From the NCBI GenBank assembly GCA_021732415.1, contig JAKFVC010000020.1, forward strand, positions 1-59,319: DNA of 59,319 nt, in the 5' to 3' direction. Positions within the stretch are counted from its first letter, which is position 1. Each line of letters starts with the position of its first letter. Of this stretch, positions 53,604 to 59,319 are shown one piece after another. The notes under the pieces are model-generated. The model was not told where the DNA came from, did no database searches, and was given only the letters and a program-made list of their open reading frames with translations. Source of the DNA: Planctomycetaceae bacterium (GTDB taxonomy: Bacteria; Planctomycetota; Planctomycetia; Planctomycetales; Planctomycetaceae). The translations under genes were made by a program, and so were the position numbers.

Positions 53604-55472
53604 ATGACTTACACCTCGATTCATCGCTTCTCAAACGCAACTCGTTGGTTACGATACCTCGGCGTCGCATTGCTCGCGTGCCAGGTCGTGCCGCCGCTCA
53701 CAGGCCGGGCAACCGCCGCCGAACCTCCGGTCGCAAAACCGTCAATTACGGTCCAGACACCCCTCTCACCGCCAACTTGGGCGCTCCTTGAACGAGAACT
53801 GCTCCGCCAGAATTCGGCCGCCTGCCGTGAGTTCTTCGACAAATACTTCGATGAACGTGGCTGGCTGTTGTGTGTTGAACGCTGGGGCGGGGATGATGGT
53901 CCGGATGATGCCATCGAGAATTTGCTGGATTGGCCTCTCGTGCATGCCTTGGGCGGAGATGCTCACATCCTTGCGATGTATAAGAAGGCCTGGGAGGGAC
54001 ACCTGCGGCAGTACACGTTGGCGAAGACGGTGGATGTTCCATTTGCCCGCGACGGGATGTACTACAAAGAGTTTCCCGTGATGATGGACTGGCTGCACAA
54101 CGGGGAGGGTCTCGTTGTCTTCAATCTGCAGGGACTGTCGGACCCGGCTGATGAGCGCTTCGCACAACGGGTGAAGCGCTTTGCCGGTTTCTATTTGAAT
54201 GAAGACCCAGGTGCGCAGAATTATGACCCCAAGCACAAGATCATCCGCAGCATGTTCAACGGCAGCCGTGGTCCCTTGATGCGCAAGGCGACCGGGCTCG
54301 ATTGGGCCGGGGATCCTATCGAAATCGAAAATCGCTTCCGCCCCAAGCACGGCGAGACCTCCTATGCCCAGATGGTCGAACACTTCAAGGACTACACTGA
54401 AACCGTCGGCGACCATCCGCAGAACATGAAGGCCACTACGCTGGCCTTGAATGCATTCATACTGACTCACGAGGAGAAATATCGCACATGGTTGCTGGAA
54501 TATGTTGACGCCTGGTGCCAACGGATTCTTGCCAACGGCAACATCATTCCCACCAACATTGGAGTGGACGGCAAGATCGGCAGTGATGCAGGCGGCAAAT
54601 GGTATGGTGGCGTTTACGGCTGGGGTTTTACCGTGTTCGATCCCGCCACCAAAAAGATGTCCAGCCGCAATCAGCATCAGGCCGGACTACCGGGTTTCAT
54701 GAATGCGTACCTGTTGACGGGGGATGATCGCTTTCTCAGTCCGTGGCGTAAGCAGATCGAAACGGTCAACGCCAACGGCAAGCTGGTTGACGGCAAGATG
54801 GTCTATCCCCGCATGTTCGGCGATAAGGGCTGGTACGATTTCACTCCCGAGAAATACGCGCTTGGCACCCCCGAACTGGCGTTCTTGTCGATGAAGCCCG
54901 AAGACCTCGCGCGGGTCTCCGCACTCCCCTGGTGGTCCTATTTGAATGGGAAGAATCCCACCTACCCGGAACAGGCCATGCGCAACGACCTGGCTCGGAT
55001 TGGCAAGCAAATTCAAGAGATTCGCAACGATGCGACCACTCCCGACACGCGTCTCGCCGATGACCCGATGGTGTTGAACCCGGCGAGTGTCGAATCGCTG
55101 GTGGAACTGGTGTTCGGCGGTCTGCGTCCCGGCCGCAATGGGTCGGCGTTGTTCTGCCGGCTACGGTATTTCGACCCCGCCGAGCGACGGGCTGGACTAC
55201 CCGAAGACGTGGCCGCGTTGATCGACGAAATGACCGCCGATAGCGTATCCTTGACGTTGGTCAATGTCAGCCAACTAGCCCCCCGCACGGTCATCGTGCA
55301 AGCTGGAGGCTATGCTGAGCATCGCTTCACCGCGGTGAAAATCGGTGATCAGTCTCAACCCCTCGATGGCCCGCATTTGTCGGTCACTCTGGCACCTGGC
55401 GCGGGAACTCGGCTGACGTTGAAGATGACGCGACATTCGTCAACGCCGACAATGGCCTTTCCGTGGCATTGA
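53604..55472 (+). CDS. Large exported protein of unknown function
   Basis: 622 residues. A likely signal peptide (hydrophobic LGVALLACQVVPPL at about 19-32, ending near TAAEP) begins it. The rest is mostly helical with conserved-looking acidic/aromatic segments (VERWGGDDGPDDAIENLLDWP; HNGEGLVVFNLQGLSDP; GGKWYGGVYGWGFTVFDPAT), and the last quarter looks beta-rich. The layout suggests an alpha-toroid-type enzyme such as a polysaccharide lyase or glycosidase, but no family motif is certain. It lies between the DUF1501 and HpcH/HpaI aldolase genes, all on the plus strand. Confidence 0.75.
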   Translation: MTYTSIHRFSNATRWLRYLGVALLACQVVPPLTGRATAAEPPVAKPSITVQTPLSPPTWALLERELLRQNSAACREFFDKYFDERGWLLCVERWGGDDGPDDAIENLLDWPLVHALGGDAHILAMYKKAWEGHLRQYTLAKTVDVPFARDGMYYKEFPVMMDWLHNGEGLVVFNLQGLSDPADERFAQRVKRFAGFYLNEDPGAQNYDPKHKIIRSMFNGSRGPLMRKATGLDWAGDPIEIENRFRPKHGETSYAQMVEHFKDYTETVGDHPQNMKATTLALNAFILTHEEKYRTWLLEYVDAWCQRILANGNIIPTNIGVDGKIGSDAGGKWYGGVYGWGFTVFDPATKKMSSRNQHQAGLPGFMNAYLLTGDDRFLSPWRKQIETVNANGKLVDGKMVYPRMFGDKGWYDFTPEKYALGTPELAFLSMKPEDLARVSALPWWSYLNGKNPTYPEQAMRNDLARIGKQIQEIRNDATTPDTRLADDPMVLNPASVESLVELVFGGLRPGRNGSALFCRLRYFDPAERRAGLPEDVAALIDEMTADSVSLTLVNVSQLAPRTVIVQAGGYAEHRFTAVKIGDQSQPLDGPHLSVTLAPGAGTRLTLKMTRHSSTPTMAFPWH

Positions 55473-55592
55473 GCGACGAAATAGATCGTACAGAAAATCA
55501 GCCGCAGGGCGCTAGCCCCCGGTTAGCGATGCAACTTGAAACTATTAAGAACTGGACGCGACCGCGTGTCGGCTAATCAAACAAGGGACACC

Positions 55593-56354
55593 ATGTTCGA
55601 AAACAAAGTCAAAGAACTCATCAAGCAGAAACGCGGAGTATGGGGCGTCAGTCTGCCCGATGCCTCCGACCTGACGGCAAAGTTGACCGTGGACTCGGGG
55701 ATCGACTTCCTGTGGGTGGACCTCGAACATCGGCCGTTCGAAGTCAATGACGTCCGCTGGGTGCCGATCATTTGCCGGCAGAAGAATTGTGCCTGTGTGG
55801 TGCGTGTCGCGGGACTTGATCCGCAACTCATCAAGAAAGCGCTCGACATCGGTGCGAACTGCATCATGATCCCCCAGGTCAACACGGCCGAAGAGGCCCG
55901 TCTGGCCGTGCAGTATGCGAAGTATCCGCCTCAAGGCTCACGCGGGATCTCTCCGCTGTGGACCGTCTTCATGGACGTATCGTGGGATGACTACCTGCCG
56001 GTCGCCAACGATGAGACCTGCATCATCGTGCAAGTCGAAACCCCTGAAGGCATTCGCAATCTGGAAGAGATTGCCGCGGTCGAAGGAGTCGACATCGTCT
56101 TCGCGGGACCGACCGACCTGTCGGCGTCATTGGGGCATATCGGCAAGGCCAATCATCCGGAAGTGCAGGCATTTCTGGCCGATTTTCCGCGTCGAGTCCA
56201 AAACTGCGGCAAGACGGCCGGCATCACATTCGCCGATCTCGACGCCTGCCAGCGGGCTTACGAACAGGGCTATCGATTCATCTCCTTCGGCAGCATTGTG
56301 GCGCATGGGATGTCTGGTCTGAAGACCCAATTGCAACGATTCCGCGCGTTGTAG
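55593..56354 (+). CDS. HpcH/HpaI-family aldolase
   Basis: 253 residues from ATG 55593 with AAGGGA upstream. Class II pyruvate aldolase family: cleaves 2-keto-3-deoxy acids or related 4-hydroxy-2-oxo acids into pyruvate and an aldehyde. The conserved metal-site and phosphate motifs are visible: LWVDLEHRPF, CIIVQVETPEGIRNLEEI and FAGPTDLSASLG. Its stop codon TAG lies within the first bases of the next dyad repeat. It precedes an MFS transporter gene, so sugar-acid catabolism is a reasonable inference. Confidence 0.9.
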   Translation: MFENKVKELIKQKRGVWGVSLPDASDLTAKLTVDSGIDFLWVDLEHRPFEVNDVRWVPIICRQKNCACVVRVAGLDPQLIKKALDIGANCIMIPQVNTAEEARLAVQYAKYPPQGSRGISPLWTVFMDVSWDDYLPVANDETCIIVQVETPEGIRNLEEIAAVEGVDIVFAGPTDLSASLGHIGKANHPEVQAFLADFPRRVQNCGKTAGITFADLDACQRAYEQGYRFISFGSIVAHGMSGLKTQLQRFRAL

Positions 56355-56559
56355 CCTGACTCTCCAGAGTCGGGCAAATTGCCACAATTGCCGGACCGGG
56401 ATTCGCGGCGTGTCGGCAGTTTTAAGAAGAATGATCTCACGCAAAGGCGCCAAGGCGCAAAGAACGAAGAGATGAATTCTTTGCGTCTTGGCGCCTTTGC
56501 GTGAGATCTTATCTTTTTGATTCATAGATGATGCGCCCGACTCTGGAGAGTCAGGCTAC
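56351..56559. repeat. CCGACTC-family dyad, copy 8, with a second inverted repeat nested inside
   Basis: Outer perfect 25-bp arms are 56351-56375 and 56535-56559. The mini-hairpin has changed to GACTCTCCAGAGTC, still self-complementary. Inside, a 30-bp inverted repeat (56433-56462 and 56479-56508, one mismatch) of unrelated sequence is nested. The left arm's TAG is the aldolase stop codon. Confidence 0.93.
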
Positions 56560-56650
56560 GGCCAAGTATCAGATCGGGGAAGTTTGTTGCGTCCGGTGCA
56601 GCCTCCCGCTATGGTGGTGACAACTTTGGTCACACGAGAGGTCCCGCCTT

Positions 56651-57955
56651 ATGTCTCATCAAACGCCCGCCGATCGTTCCCAAGTCTGGATCTGGTGGGT
56701 CTGCGGACTGTTGCTCCTCGCGAGCACCATCAACTACATGGACCGGCAAACGCTGGCCAATACGTCGGTGCAAATCACCAAAGAGTTTGAGCTGTCCGAG
56801 AAGCAGTATGGAACGCTCGAGACGGCGTTTGGTCTGGCCTTCGCCGTCGGTGCCAGCCTGTTTGGCTTCATCTCGGATCGCACCAATGTGCGCTGGTTGT
56901 ACCCCATCGTGCTGTTGCTCTGGTCGGCGATGGGATTCGCGACCGGTCTGGTGGAAACCTACGCCGGTTTACTGTGGTGCCGTCTGTTGCTCGGATTGTT
57001 CGAAGCCGGACACTGGCCCTGTGCCTTGAAAACGACTCAGCGCCTCCTGCCCCCCGATAAGCGAGCCCTCGGCAACAGCGTCCTGCAAAGCGGCACGGCC
57101 ATTGGTGCGATGGTCACGCCGTTGATCATCAAAACAATGGTCGATCCCAACTCTCGCGGTAGTTGGCGGCCGGCATTTCAGATCGTAGCCGCTGTCGGTG
57201 TAGGCTGGGTCGTCTTATGGTTGTTATCAATCCGCTCGCGCGATTTGCACACGACTTCCGCCCCCCAGACTCCGACGGATCCGAACGACACAACAGAGAA
57301 CTTGTCGAGTGTCGCGTCTGCCGGGCACGTCGTCGGCGCGGGGCGTTCCTTCTTCTCTTTGCTCCCCACTCGCCGCTTCCTGGTGCTGGTCATCGTCGTG
57401 ATTGCGATCAACCTCTGCTGGCACCAGTTTCGAGTCTGGATGATGAAATTCCTCGAGGTCGGCCGCGGCTACAGTCGTGACGATTGCCTCCTGGTCAATT
57501 TCTGGTTCAACGTCATGACCGACATCGGCTGCCTGTCGGCGGGAATTGCATCGGCCTGGCTATGCCGAGTAGGCTGGACGGTTCACGGATCGCGCTGCAT
57601 GGTGTTCGGACTCTGCTCGTTCCTGGTCGCGCTGGGCGGATTGATTCCGTGGATCCCTTCCGGGCCAACCTTGATCTTTATCCTGATGGCAGTGGGAATC
57701 GGATCGCTCGGCTTGTTTCCGTGTTATTACGCGCTCAGCCAGGAAATGTCGACTGCCCATCAGGGCAAGATCACCGGGATGCTCGGCACCATCGCGTGGG
57801 TCTTTCCGTCGATCTGGCATCGCGAGTTCGGGGGGTGGGTTGATCTGCACAAGTCCTATGATGTCGGCATGTGTCTGGCGAGTTTGCTGCCGATATTTGC
57901 GTGGGCGGCCATGTGTTTGCTGTGGCCGAAGAACGTGGACGAAGCAGTGGGATAG
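56651..57955 (+). CDS. MFS transporter of the hexuronate/sugar-acid symporter type
   Basis: 434 residues, about twelve helices. N-terminus INYMDRQTLANTSVQI and the DRTNVRWLYPI loop resemble the ACS (ExuT) family. Hydrophobic segments and the YALSQEMS stretch fit. It is preceded by the aldolase gene and an intervening dyad, so it probably imports the aldolase's substrate or precursor. The next gene is convergent. Confidence 0.9.
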   Translation: MSHQTPADRSQVWIWWVCGLLLLASTINYMDRQTLANTSVQITKEFELSEKQYGTLETAFGLAFAVGASLFGFISDRTNVRWLYPIVLLLWSAMGFATGLVETYAGLLWCRLLLGLFEAGHWPCALKTTQRLLPPDKRALGNSVLQSGTAIGAMVTPLIIKTMVDPNSRGSWRPAFQIVAAVGVGWVVLWLLSIRSRDLHTTSAPQTPTDPNDTTENLSSVASAGHVVGAGRSFFSLLPTRRFLVLVIVVIAINLCWHQFRVWMMKFLEVGRGYSRDDCLLVNFWFNVMTDIGCLSAGIASAWLCRVGWTVHGSRCMVFGLCSFLVALGGLIPWIPSGPTLIFILMAVGIGSLGLFPCYYALSQEMSTAHQGKITGMLGTIAWVFPSIWHREFGGWVDLHKSYDVGMCLASLLPIFAWAAMCLLWPKNVDEAVG

Positions 57956-58000
57956 TGATCGAGTTTCGGCGTGTTGAATTCGGCCAGTCTGGGCTCGCGC

Positions 58001-59260
58001 CTATCTCGCCCCACTATTAACCGTCTTCTTCCAGAACGCAGCCTGCTCAACCATCCCAAGACTCGTATAGAGTTCCACCAACTTCTGGCGAACGGCCGCG
58101 TCTCGCGGATTGCGAGCCGCCTGCACTTCGAGTTCATTAATTAGAACCCTCGCCGATCGTAACTTTTCGTGGAGTGCCAATTCCTCCTTGGCACGTCTTG
58201 CGTTACCCGCTCGGGCATAGGCCTGGCCCAGCAGGTAATGGGCTTCCAGCGATGTCGGATCCTGCTTCAAGGCCTCCTGCAGGCTCTTGATGGCCGACGT
58301 GAACTTCAAATGCGACAGTTGCAGCTTCCCCAAGAGCGTCAGTGCAACAGAATTGGCTGGATCCTTCAGCAAGACCGCGTCGAGCTTCTTCAAGGTGGGG
58401 ATGAATTGGCCCTCCAGATGCAGCACCTGGGCCTCGTTCAGCCATAGCGCCGGGCTTGTGTCCCGATCTACCTGAGGCTGCTTTTCGAATTCACGCCGCG
58501 CGGCGACCGCATCGCCCAGTTGCACGAGCTTTTCGACCAGCTTGCGTCGTACTTCAGTTTCTGCCGGAGACCGATCCAGCAGGTTGCGGTACGCCTCGAC
58601 CATCATTTCCGCCATGCCGCGGTCTTCGTGGACGAAACTCTGCAGTCGCCACGGTTCCGGATCACGCGAGGCCAGTTGACTCCATTCCTCGCAGTACTTG
58701 AGGACATCGTCTGACAGGCCCTGCTCAAACCGGATCAGGGCCGCGGTCTGCAGGGTCTGTACCCGCTGGTCGGACCTCTCCAGAGCCGCGTCGATCAATT
58801 GGCTGGCGACCTCTGGCTGTTGAGCTTTCGCGAATAGTCGCGCGGCATGATTGAGGTCTTCCGTCGAGCAGGATTGATACTCTACGTTCCGCAAGTATTG
58901 ATGAGCTCGCCCGGGCTCTCGGCCTGCGATACATGCGGCGAGGAGTAAGCGTGCCGAATGACTTTCCGGTCCTGAACGACCGATATAACGTTGAAGCAGA
59001 TCGGCCGCAGATGACAGCGTTTCCGAGGTCGCGGCGGCTGTTGGCGGGCTTTGCGGAGACGGTACCGCAATGCTCGTTATCTGACCGCGTGCTTCCGTCA
59101 GCCACGGAGTAGGATCGGGAAACAGATAGGTCCAAGAGAAACATCCGACACCAGCGATGAGGACCAAGCCCGTAATCCAGACCAACAGACGAGCGACCAC
59201 AGTACCTTGGCGAGACTGGATGATCAGACGTCGTAATTCAAGACGTGCTTCATTCTTCAT
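58001..59260 (-). CDS. Membrane-anchored TPR-repeat protein
   Basis: 419 residues from ATG 59260; a GTG-start extension reaches 59287. One membrane helix at about 27-48 (LLVWITGLVLIAGVGCFSW) anchors a periplasmic domain of at least six to eight tetratricopeptide-like repeats, for example SVALTLLGKLQLSHLKFTSA, then AHYLLGQAYARAGN. A protein-interaction scaffold, partner unknown. The ATG is directly preceded by GAGGG with almost no spacing, which leaves the exact start uncertain. Confidence 0.8.
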   Translation of the reverse strand: MKNEARLELRRLIIQSRQGTVVARLLVWITGLVLIAGVGCFSWTYLFPDPTPWLTEARGQITSIAVPSPQSPPTAAATSETLSSAADLLQRYIGRSGPESHSARLLLAACIAGREPGRAHQYLRNVEYQSCSTEDLNHAARLFAKAQQPEVASQLIDAALERSDQRVQTLQTAALIRFEQGLSDDVLKYCEEWSQLASRDPEPWRLQSFVHEDRGMAEMMVEAYRNLLDRSPAETEVRRKLVEKLVQLGDAVAARREFEKQPQVDRDTSPALWLNEAQVLHLEGQFIPTLKKLDAVLLKDPANSVALTLLGKLQLSHLKFTSAIKSLQEALKQDPTSLEAHYLLGQAYARAGNARRAKEELALHEKLRSARVLINELEVQAARNPRDAAVRQKLVELYTSLGMVEQAAFWKKTVNSGAR

Positions 59261-59290
59261 CCCTCTTTCGCCAAAATAATCGCACAACTC

Positions 59291-59319
59291 GCTCCCCTCG
59301 CCCTGGTACTCCGGGGAGA
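59291..59319. repeat. 29-bp repeat, right copy, at the window's last base
   Basis: Exact reverse complement of 102-130. It ends on the final base of the window. Confidence 0.9.

Overview
The window looks like a chromosome segment of a planctomycete (phylum Planctomycetota, most like the Planctomycetaceae). The evidence is the set of lineage-typical families: a DUF1559 pseudopilin, DUF1549/DUF1553 planctomycete cytochromes, two DUF1501 Tat proteins, a DUF1080 protein, VIT/VWA and SPFH proteins. Genus cannot be told from sequence alone. There is no phage, IS transposase, CRISPR array or tRNA. The two edges carry perfect inverted copies of one 29-bp repeat, so the window may be a whole contig broken at repeats.

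Layout. 0-4.5 kb: two Tad-pilus membrane genes (TadC-, TadB-like), a GmhA-like SIS isomerase and a MoxR-type ATPase. 5-11.1 kb: DUF1559 pseudopilin, HEAT-repeat lipoprotein, VIT/VWA protein, RluA pseudouridine synthase, a membrane-bound dual-specificity phosphatase and a 32-residue very basic protein with its own terminator. 11.2-18.9 kb: membrane GTPase, large planctomycete cytochrome, SPFH protein, small HTH-like protein, RraA-like protein. 19-27.2 kb: S41 protease, M3 oligopeptidase, DUF1080 protein, giant FtsX-type permease. 27.3-35.6 kb: UbiD decarboxylase, a divergent CsrA, an orphan LutB-like Fe-S protein, an ExbB/ExbD-like pair, glycyl-tRNA synthetase, the SRP RNA gene and a zinc-ribbon membrane protein. 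35.7-46.4 kb: CrtI-like oxidoreductase, tandem-DUF3467 protein, methyltransferase, then a minus-strand cluster DUF1549/1553 > DUF1501 > WD40 > enolase-superfamily enzyme > MFS transporter. 46.6-59.3 kb: a dihydroorotate-dehydrogenase-like/membrane fusion, a beta-propeller protein, a Gfo/Idh oxidoreductase, three small genes, a DUF1501 protein, an unrecognised 622-residue exported protein, an HpcH/HpaI aldolase, a second MFS transporter and a TPR protein.

The enolase-type enzyme, the aldolase and the two organic-anion-type MFS transporters could together import and split sugar acids. This is inferred from family membership only.

The most striking non-gene signal is a set of dispersed dyad repeats of several unrelated sequence families. 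Most have an inverted-repeat layout in which each arm is itself a small hairpin with a 2-5 nt loop. They lie between genes, usually 3-20 nt after a stop codon; in two cases the repeat supplies the stop codon. Three elements carry a different inverted repeat nested in their loop. They lack U-tracts and differ from the three ordinary intrinsic terminators seen here.
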